From Hsuehochloa calcarea (Eukaryota; Streptophyta; Magnoliopsida; Poales; Poaceae): a stretch of 64,000 nucleotides of DNA. Below, one piece after another: positions 23,755-36,070 of the stretch. The first letter of the stretch is position 1; each line of letters starts with the position of its first letter. Below the pieces are notes generated by a model. It searched no databases. It saw nothing but the letters and a program-made list of their open reading frames with translations, and was not told where the DNA came from. The translations under genes and the position numbers were made by a program. The stretch lies in contig CM070596.1 of NCBI GenBank assembly GCA_036346395.1, positions 2,046,001 through 2,110,000 on the forward strand. The letters are read 5' to 3'.

Positions 23755-24560
23755 AGATGAATAGCTGTCTGTTACTGATGCTTGATTTTAAATGACGCTA
23801 CTCCCATCATAATTCATTTCATTTAATTTCCATTTGATGAGTGTTGACTGTACTAAATAGAACTTGACCAAATCGCTATAATGCCACCAGGCTGGCTGGA
23901 GTGAGTTCGACCCATCTCTGTACAGTTCTACAGTACAGACACTAGTTGTTCTCATGCGTGTCGGTAAAAGAGACAAGAGCAGTGCCATGCGTGTCTGCAA
24001 TAACAAACTACTAATTCCAAGCTCTTCACCTGTTGTACCATCGGATCGTTTGATTTTCATGGCAAAACGTATGATCGATCTGCCATGAAAATTCTCTGAT
24101 GGTCGTGAGTGATGGGTGCCTGCTGAAATAGAGTTTCGTACTTGATTTGGGGTTCTCAGCTAAAAGTTGTGTTCTCTTGGGTGCGTTAAACGTTGCAATA
24201 TGAAATTGACAATGCTATGAGCACCAACAAGGAACAACAAACAACGCGTAACCCTGCTTCTCGAGGAAACGCAAAAAAAATAAGCGGATTCTAGGTTGCG
24301 GACGCAGCTCTAAAAAAACTAACTTGGTCAATTATCGCCGAACGTCGTCATCGACTCCCTTGTTTGTGCCCGGAAATTATAATAGCTCGATTGCCCGGAT
24401 CGAGACCTGCCACCTTCTGCCACAGCCGCGCGTTCGGATACCAAAGAATCGCTCGTTGGTTGCTTCCTCGCTGGTGCATATATTAGGATTTCAGAGGGAA
24501 AACCCCTGCTAATTAAGCATTTTTTTAAAGTTATATATTACTAGACAAATCGCAATGCAT
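23755..24560. repeat. Diverged duplicate, short copy (pairs with 20930-22690)
   Basis: It repeats the landmarks listed for 20930-22690 in the same order. Its right part (GCTGGTGCATATATTAGG, TATATTACTAGACAAA) aligns with 22590-22665. Confidence 0.75.
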
Positions 24561-24825
24561 ACTGATACTGCTAGGTATATCTGTATTTTTGTGATTATTA
24601 CAATTCCTATAACAATAATTGAATCGATGACAGCGCATATACTAAGCATATTTGATACTATAAACAATAACATAATCGTTAACTCAAATATATCTATCTC
24701 ATGTATGTGCACTAACAAAGAAAAGTCTAGAACAAGTATACTACTAACGGAAGTATATATCAACATCATCACATAACAAATATATAGGAAACAAAGCATG
24801 ACCATATGAAATGATATCGTCGCGA

Positions 24826-25571
24826 CTTACAGATAATCGTTAAACGAAGGTCGCGAGCTTGAGTCCGATCAGAAGAAAGCGAGCGCATAGCATGATGGAG
24901 AAGGAGAAAACCGTGAGCAATCGCGTGAACACTTCTCAAAAACCCGATTCACCTCAACCCGTGCAGAATCACGAGGGACACCAGCTTCGGAGACACTGCT
25001 CTCCTCACGTCGGTGCATGACGAAAAAGGGATGGAGAAGTCGAGGCAGCACAACACAAAGGAACCGGGCAACAGTACGAAATTGAGTCTGTCTATGTTTT
25101 GATTATGATAACCAATATTCTGATATTGATCTCTCCCTTTTACAGAGCCAGGTTCAGCAGAAGAAATTGTCCTCATAATTATCATTATTCTATTTTAAAT
25201 GTAGTTAGTGCGCGCCATAAAAGCCAATTTAAATAGTATAATTCAAACTTTCAATTTCCAATTTGTATGCATGGTTTTGAGGTGCAAAAAGAAGCTGCAG
25301 CTCCACAACCAACCGGACACAAAATTGCCGGACCATTCACGCACACGTCGCGCGCTGGCGTGGCGAGGCTAGCGAGCGAGCGTGCGCGTGTATTTTTCTT
25401 TTGCTTGCTTCAACTAGGTAAGATCAACTCCACCTTATATATTGGTCTTCTCCCACCTAGACTACTAATATGGTACTAAAATTTCCACCTTCCACCATGC
25501 ATGAGTGGACCTTTGGAAAAATTTTAGGATTTAATTGGAATATTAAATGGGACAAGTCCAAAACTCCTACA
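24826..25571 (-). repeat. Copia 3' LTR
   Basis: On the minus strand it starts TGTAGGAGTTTTGGA at 25571, just after a polypurine tract (25572-25584). Its inner parts match the split 5' LTR: GTGTTGTGCTGCCTC, GTTTTTGAGAAGTGTTC and TTTAACGAT with CTGTAAGTCGCG at the end. The exact right terminus is uncertain because a canonical CA is not visible where the two copies stop matching. Confidence 0.75.
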
Positions 25572-25584
25572 TTCCCCCACTAGA

Positions 25585-26929
25585 TCCCAAAAGTACCACG
25601 AATTTGCTCATAATTCCAAAGTGTTGTTGATATACCAGTTTTTTGGTTGAGACTGATTAAGGTTGAACATCCACCTATAACCTCAAGTTACACATGCCCA
25701 AAACTACACAATGGACTAAGCTTTGAATTGGCAGTTTTACGCGAACAAGTTTCACCTAAGGTCGCTATCGCTGATACTTCGTCCCCGATTAGCTACTCCT
25801 CGGGTGGAGCATATATGTCATACTCTATGTCTCTTCATGAGCTTCTTAGTGATTACCTACATCTCATGGACTACGACCAACAGTCAGGCCCATATAGGTG
25901 TGTTCTTACACGAATACCCTGTAGGACAGTGTTTTGCTGTTAAGCCTCAAAACACATTAAGACAAAGTCATCATGCCTTACAATAATTAGAGTCTTGCAT
26001 CTCCAACTGAGTGAGATATAAAGTAAAAATGTACTCTACTATTACCCAAATATTTTGTTTTCCCTATGCCTATTTCACGGGATCTCTGATCACGTAGGTT
26101 TGGGTTACCACTGTGTGTAACATTAGATCTATTTAATCGGCTAATGTGTATTGTGCCTTGTTCATAGTTATGAATCATCGTTGTTAATCTTGTGCATAGT
26201 TCATAGTTATGAATCATCGTTGTTAATCACTATCGCTTATGTTCATACGCGAGAAAAACGACGATATGATGGCGCGCCGACGTGCGCCAGCCGCCAGATC
26301 CGTAGCCACCCGACGCCGGACGTGCTCATCGAGCGCCATGCTACGCGACGCCCAAAGCTCGCCGTCGTTGCGCCACGAGCGCCAGCTGCGTCCGAGTCAT
26401 TGAGGCCTCTTGATGCCATCGCCGCTTTGTGGGACCGCAACCCCAGGGTTCTGTTTTGTTTGCCGCGCTCCATGCCTCCGCTCGCTAAGCGCGGCGATGT
26501 ACTCAGTCGCCTCCTCCCTTCCTCTGTATCTCCTCGTGTTGGCTCTCTTTGTTTTGTGCTTGAGTCAATGACAATGGGGCCCATTGTCATACTCCCACCT
26601 CTTTCTCTCTTCACTCTGCTCCTCTTTCTCTCAATGATGCATGGGCCCACCTATCAAATACTCCCCTCATCTTTTCCTTTCACTCTTGTCTCTCTTCCAA
26701 GTGGGCCCAAATGGCATACCCTCAATGGCATTGTTTGTAAAATACTGAACAATGTTTTCATAATAGTGCATTTTCGAATTTTCCTCATTTTATGTAAAAA
26801 TCCAACTCCGGACGTTGTTCTCCTCGATCGAACCTCGATTCCATCTATTTTTGTTTATAAAATTTTCTAAATTCAAGATCTTGCTAATGGCGTAGTATTA
26901 TTTAATTTGGAGTTCATTTACTATTCACG
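25585..26929 (-). other. Copia 3' untranslated interior with a GC-rich patch
   Basis: Non-coding sequence between the polypurine tract and the end of pol. A GC-rich patch at 26265-26560 gives open frames on both strands and may be a later insertion or captured fragment; I found no recognisable protein in it. Confidence 0.4.
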
Positions 26930-27183
26930 TGGGTCTCATTCTCATATCCTTCGATGCAATTTCAATCACATTCCGTGATAATCCTTTTGTAAAGGATTCG
27001 CCATATTTTTAGCTATTTGGATATAATCCACAACTATCACTCGAGTTTCTTAATTTTACTGGATGCACTTCAACCGCCTTTTCACATGTCTTGAGAATTT
27101 CATACCATCCTCTCATGCTTGTCACCTTTATGATAACTGTTTGGTTATTACGGTACATAAGGATAGTGAAATTGGTTTTTCAA
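26930..27183 (-). pseudogene. Copia polyprotein C-terminal remnant
   Basis: In shifting minus-strand frames the text reads VEKPI-like, then NQTVIIKVTS, then NPFTKGLSRNVIEIASKDMR. The last is the characteristic end of Copia polyproteins (ADPFTKGL motif). Frameshifts and stops separate the pieces. The upstream continuation is found beyond the insert, at about 28473. Confidence 0.75.
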
Positions 27184-28470
27184 CCCTAATAATTGTTGTT
27201 ACCACATCGCTGGATGGTGTGATGTAGTGCTAATGCATCCCAAGGAATGTTGGTATTGGAATGACTGCCCAAATAGTGTGATGGATGGTGTGATGATGGG
27301 TGCTAATCCATCCCAAGGAATGTTGGTATGTGGAATGAATGCCTAGATGGTCCCTAAGGACTTAATCTGTGATCGACCTCCTAATGTAAAATAGTGCAAC
27401 TACAAGTCTATAATAGTGTCGACTGGCTAAATAATTTGTATCCATTAGTATGGGTTGCACGGTAGATGGCACGCTCGCCATAGACCTTCGTGGTTACTGA
27501 TAGGTGCACGACTTATGGATCTTTGTGACGTAAGACCACGCGTGAAAGCGCTAGAGAGGAAGTGCAGGTAAGAGTTGGTCGGGTCTATGTAAGTTTAACC
27601 CTTCTCGGTGAAACCTTAGCGGTGTAACAAATACGAGAATGCATTGTAAAGGCCTTATGGTAATCTCCTTAATTCACATGTCTAAGAAAACGTGTGTACA
27701 TATCAATACAATTATCTCTTGTGGGTAAAGTTTAAAACCTCTGCAAAGTATAAACTGTCGACATATGCTTACGGTCAAAGGTGGACATGAGAACTTACTA
27801 GAGTTAGTTTTATTTCAAAAACCTTTGTTGGTGGAATAAAAACTTGTCAGACCCACCTAGCCTTGAGATTGAATTTTTTCTGGGAAGTCGTACCAGTGAT
27901 GTTAATAGGTGGAGGTAACCACAATCAAATTAATATAAGGTGGAGGTAGCCTATGCTCTTATTAATATTGCACAATTACTATCTTTAATAAAATACAATT
28001 TGGTTAAAATGCTAAATGATAGGAATTTCTAATAATGGTAATTAAAATTATTGCTTTTAGCAAATAAAAGAACACAATCCATCCTTATTAAAAAGCCTGC
28101 ATGTATAAATATTGCATTCTGTGTGTTGGCTCACGAGCATGAAAGTTGTGCTCATCTTCGCTCTTTCATGAAAACCCTCAAAAGCCGAGGATGAAGGACA
28201 TTACGTGTACTACGAAGATCCAGACGTTGATGGCCAAGAGGATAGAGGAGATTAGATAATCTCTAGTAGTCTAGGTCTCGCCTCAGTCTAGTTGGCTACG
28301 TCGGTGTTTGTGTGCATCCTATATTATCTGAGACTTTAGGTAATATCGGACGCACACAGGTAACCCCAGTTGCTTGCTTGTGGAGAGATGTGCTCTCATC
28401 CTTTTACTTCCGTTGTCGCTTTCGCTACTTTTGTGATGTAATCATTTGGTTTTGTTCGGCCCTATTGTAA
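27184..28470 (+). mobile_element. LTR-type insertion inside Copia pol (plus orientation)
   Basis: The Copia reading frame stops at about 28473 and resumes at about 27183, so this segment is an insertion. Much of it is the diverged reverse complement of the solo LTR interior (about 29560-30360). Shared landmarks include TATTATCTGAG, GGAGAGATGTGC, TGTGTTGGCTCACGAGCA, GGTGGAGGTA and TGTGATGTAATCATTTGG. Neither LTR end is seen, so it is a truncated copy or a shorter family member. Confidence 0.7.
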
Positions 28471-28472
28471 AA

Positions 28473-29051
28473 CTTAACCGTAAATCCATCAAGAGTTCTC
28501 GACCATTCTACCTCAATAGTGGCTATGTCTATTCTTGTGAGTTTACCTCCATGGCTGACCTTATCAGTATGGTCTGTTTGCAAGACCTCCATGAGACAAC
28601 AGCACCGCCTAGAGCGAATATATATCGACTCGTAGCCTTTATCTCATCAGCATCAGAAATCCAATTTGAATCACTATATCCCTCAAGTACACCATGATAC
28701 CTAGTATAGTGTATTCTGTAACTCATTATACCTTTCAAATAGCGCATAACCCGCTCAAGTGTGCGCCAATAATCATCTCCCGGATTAGCGGTAAACCGGC
28801 TCAATTTGCTTACAGCAAAAGAGATGTCAGGACAAGTAGCACTATCCAGGTAACCTCAATTGATCATTTCCTAGTCTTCTATTCTTATAAAGTAATAGAC
28901 TATGACCATAAGGTGTTGGAGAGAGCTTGCTTTCCATATAGCCAAAATAGCTCAAGACCTTTTCCACATAATGGGATTGCAAAAGGGTCTCATTCTCATC
29001 CTTGATCAACTTGATGTTTAAAATAACATCAGCCTCTCCCAGATCTTTCAC
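28473..29051 (-). pseudogene. Copia reverse transcriptase and RNase H remnant
   Basis: On the minus strand 28842-29051 reads KDLGEADVILNIKLIKDENE, the last part of the Copia reverse transcriptase domain. Then 28529-28804 reads VMRYLKGIMSYRIHY, GYSDSNWISD and AVVSWRSCKQT, the RNase H region. A further decayed piece (ATIEVEWSRTL) ends at the insertion. The catalytic reverse transcriptase motif is missing, being upstream of the deletion point at 29052. Confidence 0.85.
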
Positions 29052-29052
29052 C

Positions 29053-29394
29053 GCGACTTACAGAAAATCGTTAAGCGAAGGTCGTGGTAGAGTCTCGATT
29101 CAAAGAAGATGACGCTAGAGAGGATGATGGAGAAGGCGGAACCATGAGCGATCGTCGAACACTTCTCAAAAACTCGATTCGCCCCAACCTGTGCAAGATC
29201 ACAAGGGATGCCGGCCGGAGACGCCACTCTCCCCACGTCGGTGCAAGCCGAAGAAGGGATGGTGAAGCCGAGGCAGCACAACACAAAGGAACCAGACAAC
29301 AGGATGAAATTGAGTTTGTCTATGTTTTGATTCTGAGAACCAATATTCTAATACTAATCTCTCCCTTCTAAAGAGCAGATTCAATGAAGAAACT
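29053..29394 (-). repeat. Copia 5' LTR, downstream part
   Basis: It aligns with 24826-25165 of the 3' LTR (GTCTATGTTTTGATT, CCAATATTCT, CTCTCCCTT). Its 29390-29394 AAACT is the left target duplication of the solo LTR. Confidence 0.8.
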
Positions 29395-32300
29395 TGTCGG
29401 ACCGGATTTTCTAATCCGAATCCTCTGCGAATACACCGTGATATTCCCTGGATCAGTAGATAGCACTCACAGATACATCACTGAATCATTTCATACATGA
29501 CGTAAAACCATACCATTCATTAATTTAACACATCAGAGTTTACATAGACCGCATCGGATCAAGTTTTACAATAAAGCGACCGAATGCCAAATGATTACAT
29601 CACAAAGTAGCTAAGCGACAACGGAAGCAAAAAGGGGTGAGGGCACATCTCTCCACAGGCAAGCAATTGGGAAAACCTATGTACATCCGATATTACCCAA
29701 AAACTCAGATAATATAGGATGCACCTAGGTACCAGCGGAGTCAGCTAGACTGGGGCGAGACTAGAACAACTAAGGACTAAACTATGCTTCAAGAACTCCT
29801 GGGTTTTCAGACATCTGGTTCCTCGTAGTAGTCGTAATCTCTAATATTTTCTGCTTCTAAGGGTTTGGGGGAAAGAGCGAGAATGAGCACAACCACCGTG
29901 CTCGTGAGCCAACACACGGTATGCAATAGTATATATACAAGGCATAACAAAGATGGCTCTGATTCTTTTATTTGCTAAAGCAATATTTTCAATTATCATA
30001 AATACAAATCCCTATGACTTAACATTTTAAACAAATTGCAATTCTTTAAAGAAAATAAGTACAATATTAAATAACAGTAGAGGTTACCTCCACCTCATGC
30101 TTAATTTTGATAGCGGTTACATCCACCGATTATCAACACTGGGTAAGGCTACCCAGGAAAAATCCAAAACAATGGCTAGATGAGACCACCACATTTTTAA
30201 TACACCCACAAAGGTTTTTAAAATATAACTAACTCAGGTTAAGTTCTCATGTCCGCCTTTGATAGTAGCGTATCATTTAAGCAGTTTAGACTCTGCAGAG
30301 GTTGTACTTTGTACCCACAAGAGATAATCATACTCGTTACCCTACATGATTCCTTAGTCATGTAGTTGAGTGATTATCACAATGAGTGTTTCAAACTACC
30401 TTGCCCTTAGTCATCTCACCCTATGGCCAATTCCATAAGTTGTGCGGGATGTATACCACAACGACTAGCCTTGGTGGCCCGGCGACAACGACTAAGCATA
30501 GCGGCAACTTCATCGTTCGGTGTCCCTTTCAAGCTAGCATACGTCCTGCCGCTTGCACACTTCTAAATACCAGTTGTGGGATGATATTCAGGGTTCAATA
30601 ATTTTACTAAGCCAAGTTGCACTTTACAGACTTGCGGTTGTACTTGTTTTACACAGGAGGTCATGACAAGATTAAGTCCTTAATTCATCTGGACAGTTCA
30701 TACCACATGCCAACCATTCTCGTGCTACATCCGCACCCACCACTCTTTCCATCCGCCCGGATGTGGTACTAGCAAGTTGTTTAGGGTTTTGGGGAGGAAA
30801 ACCAATTAACACAACACACCAGTCATCTACATCCAATGACTGCCAAAAACTATTTTCATGATTTAAAAGATGATGATCGATACATTTATTGTCCCGGTAC
30901 TTAAGCAAGACTAGCATGTCGCTTAAGTACAACCTAGTCTAGTATTTACCACATATTTACTAGGGTAACAAAGAATACTGGGTTCAATTATCAAAGGATG
31001 GGTAATAATTAATTAATCATCAAATGGGTGTTTAACTACCTTAAGCTTTAACATACATTTGATTACAGAATTAAAGCATGCAACTTTGATATTTTAAATA
31101 AACATAGTTTGCATAAAATGTAGACTCAAAATGATCAAAGTATTTACTCGCCTGGGTCAGGTTATCGCGGCCTTGATCTTACTCAGGGCCTTCTCAGGTT
31201 ATCCGAATCTTGATCATGCTCGAGTCGCTGCTTCTTCGAACTCCGACTCGATTACGATAAAAGCAAGAACAACAAATAAATCCAAATAACTTCCAAAATA
31301 CCAAATATAATCGGAGAGCTTTAAATAAGTTTTGCGATGAGCAATTTGAAGAGACAAGGTTCGCGAGGAGGGATGATTGACAAAGTCAATCGACCAACTG
31401 AGCGAGAGGGTCTGGCTAAAAACTCGCCGGGGAAAACAAGGGAGAAAGCGGTCGGAGAACTTCGCGAGGATACTCCACTTTGGATATCGTGATCGGGCAA
31501 GATTAGGATACATGATAATTTTTGAGAGCTTTTAAAAAACAGATAACACATTTTATCAAAGACGACTTTTGAGCGGGATAAAAGGATGGGATAAACAATA
31601 TTTGGACCAAAGAATACTAGATAGGATTACAAGATTAATATATAAGTTTTCAAGGTAAGCTATCGAGATTAACAAGTTAATCCCGAATAGTTCCCCAAAA
31701 TATTTTGAGAAAATGCAAGTTCATTTCAAAGCATTTTACACAAACGCGGAAAATTTGAATAAATATGTTTTAACAAAAATAGGCATGATTGAGGAGATGA
31801 TTACGAAGGTCATTTGCATAACATCTATTTCCAGAGATTTTGCAAATTACGCTCTTAATCGACGGCTCTCAAGTATTAGCGAAATGGATAATTCTGTTAA
31901 CTGTTGTCAATCGGCGAGTTAACAATTAACAACGGTTAACCGAATCATCTCAATTCACAACACGATCATAGAGAACAATTATTTTGGAAATGTTTTCGCC
32001 AAAATGGAAAGCTACTAGTTGATCGAGGATTACAAAACAATACAATACACAATCGCCATACAAACTCTAATACACAACTTCGATACACAAAACTCAATTT
32101 CCGCGGCGCTCCACGACTCCACTGCACAGGGTTAACAAAAACAATCACAAGATCAATACACAATTTCAATACAGTTTATCACTCCAATTGCATAACACAA
32201 AACCGTGGCTGTCATCTACTGCTGTTGCTCCACTACCACTGCTGAGAAGGGCCCACTGGACAGAGAGAGTAGGGTGGCTTCGGCCACATGAAGCAAAGGA

Positions 32301-33445
32301 GAGAGGCGTCGGGCAGTCTGGCCCGAGGCGAGAAAGCGATCTAAGCAGGGAGAAAAAGAGAAGAAGGCGCCATGGCGGCCGCTGCCGGGAGGAGGCGGGG
32401 GCGAGCAAAATGGAATCTTGGAGGAGGGATGCCGAGGGGAGGCGGTGGCGTGGCCGTGGTGGCACCAGGAGGCGTGGTGCTCTTGGAGTGCATGTGAGAG
32501 AGAGGTTGAGCAGTGGCGATGGCGGCCAAAGGAGGAGAGGGAGGGAGTGGGAGGTGCCACGGGTACCAAGGAGGCACAGGAGGCTCACTGTGAGGTCGGC
32601 CGAGGCGGGGAGCGGTGGAGGCGGCCCGGCGGGAGCGGAGGTGGCGTCGGGGAGAGGCGTCGAGGCGACTATTGCGGTGTGAGGAAGCTCGGCCGTCAGG
32701 CGGAGAGTCTGGGGCGAAGGCGGAGCTCCGTGGCGTTGATTCCGGTGAGGCGGGAGGAGGGGAGAGTGGGGCAGCAAGGCGTCTTCGGGGCGGCGTGCAA
32801 GAGGAAGTCTGCGAAGAGGAGGAGAGGAAGAGACCTCGGCTTTGTAGCCGGGAAGAGGCGGAAAAAGCAGTGAGGCAGGCGGGGCGGCGAAGATGGGGGA
32901 GGACAGGCGCATGGGAGTCGGCTGGCTGTGGACTGGCTGGAGGCGAGGCGGCAGACCGGATCCGAGGAGGCGGGGGTTGTCGGGTGGAGAGGACGTCTTG
33001 GGGGCGAGTGGAGGGCCCCGGCAGCGAGAGAGGATAGGGGAGAGGAATGGCGGTGTGGCGCTGTCGATGGGAGCACACGGGGGGAGGGAGAGATGAGAGG
33101 GGAGAGGAGAAAGAGAAGCCGTTTGGGCGATTCTACTGAGGGTGGGGAAATAAGGTGGGAGATGGTACATTTGGGGGTGTGGCTGGGCATTGACTTGGCC
33201 GGGAGGAGAGAAGAGAGAGTGGGCTGGGAGAAAAACCAGCACAAGAAGAAAAGGATGGGCTCAGAATTTGAAAAAGGTGGATTCAACTTAAATTTTGAAT
33301 TTTGATTTTGAAGGAAAGTTTGAAACACAAACCCGAGCTTAACGGAAGCTAGGAGTTTTTTTAATTTAACCCAAAATTCGAAAATTCGAATGAAAATCGG
33401 AAACCAAGGTAATTACTATTTATCGTCTGAAAATGGGATGTTACA
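29395..33445 (-). mobile_element. Solo LTR, 4,051 bp, with 5-bp target duplication AAACT
   Basis: On the plus strand the piece starts TGTCGGACCGGA at 29395 and ends GGGATGTTACA at 33445. On its own strand it therefore runs TGTAACATCCC to TCCGGTCCGACA, a normal TG...CA terminus pair. AAACT stands on both sides (29390-29394 and 33446-33450). The host sequence on the two sides joins into the Copia LTR, which confirms the insertion. No internal region, primer site or second LTR is present, so it is a solo LTR, normally left by recombination between two LTRs. The length and TGTAACATCCC start suggest a Gypsy-type family; this is an inference. Confidence 0.93.
32166..33242 (-). other. Long proline/serine-rich open frame in the solo LTR
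   Basis: A 358-codon open frame on the minus strand lies in a GC-rich part of the LTR. The peptide is proline-, serine- and leucine-rich with no recognisable domain, and other frames on both strands are also open over hundreds of bases. The openness therefore reflects base composition. I do not regard it as a gene. Confidence 0.55.
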
Positions 33446-33731
33446 AAACTACCATAATAATTATCATTATTATGTCTTAAACGCAGTTAGTGTGTGTCAT
33501 AAAAGCCAATTTAAATAATATAATTCAAACTTTTAGTTTATAATTTGTATGCATGGTTTGGAGGTACAAAAAGAAGTTGTAGCTCCACAGCCAATCAAAC
33601 ATGAAATCTTCGGACCATTCACGCACGCACGATGGCGAGGCGAGCGAGCGAGCGAGTGCGTGTGTTCTTCTTTTGCTTGCTTGAACTAGGTAAGATCAAC
33701 CCCACTTTATATATTGACCTCCTCCCACTTA
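33446..33731 (-). repeat. Copia 5' LTR, upstream part (truncated)
   Basis: It aligns with about 25165-25460 of the 3' LTR (CATAAAAGCCAATTTAAAT, TTGTATGCATGGTTT, CTTTTGCTTGCTT, AGGTAAGATCAA). It lacks the first ~110 bases of the LTR because family A sequence begins at 33732. Confidence 0.8.
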
Positions 33732-36070
33732 TGAAGAATCTAGACCCACCATTATGAGTTAATGGAGTATTTTGGTGACTAATAATAAATCTATATATGA
33801 GACTAATATTTCTATTGTTATACCTATTGGGTAGTCGTATTTGTATAAAAAGGTGAAAATCATTGAGGTATGCACTCTAGATATTTCTATAAAACAAAAT
33901 TTATTGACTTTTTGAAAAAGTTGTCAATACCAAATTTGTAGGGTTGATCATTTTAAATATTTCTCTAGTTTAAAGTTTTTACAAAATACCAACCGTTGAA
34001 AAGTTATATTCATTTTAAGTTCATCGAAAAACTAGTTTTGATCCAAAATGGCATATTCTTGCATATAGTGAGTTTGGCTATTTGAGTCAGATTTCTTTGT
34101 GTATCTTGGCTTGAAATAGTATTTCTAACTCATACAAATCCAATAAAGTGAAGAAATTCATAAAACTTAAATTGTTTTGCATTTTGAATATTCAATACAA
34201 AATCATTATCTTTATGTTCCTACAAAGCGCATTTTGCCTTATCTTTTAAAAGAAAATTCCTTTTGTACAAATTATTTTTGAATAAATTTTTAGTAAATCC
34301 AATGTTCATTTCTGAACATTTTCAAAGTATCTGGACATCATTTGAAAATATTTTGCCTTTTCTTCTCCTTAAGAAAAAATCTTGCAAAGAAAGCGCATTT
34401 TGGCATATCTTTCAAATGAAGACTCATTTTTAGAAAATTATTTTTGGAAAAGATTCATAATAGTCTAAAGTTTATTTTTTTAAAATTTGAAATAATTTAT
34501 ACTTGATTTGAAAAAGTCTTGACTTTCTCTCTCTTTGATCAACATATTAAAAATTCATATTTTGCATGTTTTGAGCTGATTTATGATTTTTGTATCTCTC
34601 AATGGGTTCATAATTTAAGGAAAACATAATCATAATATTTGATTCTCTATAGTTGATCTTCTATGCCAAATTTTCTAAAATTTATTAAAAAAAAAATTAA
34701 ACCAGTTTTTCAGCTATCTTTTGAAGCTTAAATGGAATGAAAAATCTGAAAAAACCCGAAACTTTCAGTTTTATGAAACTTTGTGATTTTCATATCTTCA
34801 AAATGGTTGATATTTGGTTGAGCCTACCAAAATTAAACTCGTGTGTATTTGTAAGGACTAGCTTTATGATATATTTCATATTTTTCAGAGCTTGTTTCCA
34901 AAAAAAATTAAGTTTTGTCTATATCTTTTGAGCTCTTTTTGCAAATTGAAAAAGTACTTCAAGGAGATTTCAAAAGTGAACTTCTTTGAATGTGTTTCAA
35001 ATGTCATTTTATTTAGTTAACTAAAAATATAGCCTTATTTCAAGTTATTTTGCTCTTTTTGGCCATAAAGGGGGAGTTTGTGATTTATTATGGTTTCCTT
35101 TAAATTTCTTGGCAAATACTCCATTTTGGCTTAACTTTCTTTTGGATTTTTTTTGTGATTAATGCCAAAAGGGGGAAAAATTGTGAGCTAATAATCCACA
35201 TTTGGTTGATTGATATATTCTCTTATAATTTCACCGTATTTCATGCATATCTTGAGCAGGAGCATCTTATTCATACACATAGCTTCCTATATGCATTGTA
35301 TGCACAAGCATGTCATTCTCGTATGCATAATATTTACAGCTTTAAATTGCTTAGTGACATGCATGGATATTGTTAAATAGCTTAAATTCTTATCTTATGT
35401 TGATTTATATCCAAATATTGTTATTGATAAAAGATTTGTCATCAATCACCGAAAAGGGGGGATTGAAGAATCTAGACCCACCATTATGAGTTAATATGGT
35501 ATTTTGATGATTAATAACAAATCTATATATGATACTAATACTTCTATTGCTATACCTATCGTGTAATCTTATTTGGATGAAAATGTGAAAATCATGGAGG
35601 TATGCACTCGACATCATATTCTTATATCGTGTTGTATTCATCGGATCCCAAAATATAGGTTGAACTCCACTAAAAGTTTAACTTAAATATGTGCATATAT
35701 TTTTATTACATATTCGCGTATGCACACATTTAGGGGGAGTTCACTCTATATTTTGTGGTTTCATTAGTATTGATCTATATTTCTTTATCCACGTATATTC
35801 GGGATCTCTAATTTGAAACATATCATTTGAGTATATAAAACTTGTGTAGTTCATATATACTCATATTGTTTTATATTTAATTATTTACAATTGTATTATG
35901 AGACTAATGTGTGTGCTAAGTTATTTCAAAAGCTTAGTCCTAGAGTTTGAATGATAACATGGTAATGGCAATGCAAAGACAATAGGAGAATCATGGCTAG
36001 TGGTTTGAAGTTTATTTTGTGTCATTTTTGTTATGCATTGCGTTTATTCTTATACGGAAAACTGTTTAAA

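Larger units (their letters stand above)
24826..33731 (-). mobile_element. Copia LTR retrotransposon, internally deleted, with nested insertions
   Basis: The element reads on the minus strand. Its 3' LTR is at about 24826-25571 and starts TGTAGGAGTTTTGGACTTG after the polypurine tract TAGTGGGGGAA. The 5' LTR remnant is split into 33446-33731 and 29053-29394, which align with the 3' LTR piece by piece. Between them are pol remnants: reverse transcriptase, RNase H and the C-terminal tail. Gag, protease and integrase are missing, because the LTR text runs straight into reverse transcriptase at 29052. Two insertions interrupt it: an LTR-like piece (about 27184-28470) and a solo LTR (29395-33445). 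It cannot move by itself. Confidence 0.85.

Noticed and set aside
32188..33305. Several long plus-strand frames opposite the proline-rich frame
   Set aside because: They overlap one another in a GC-rich LTR segment; openness is due to composition.
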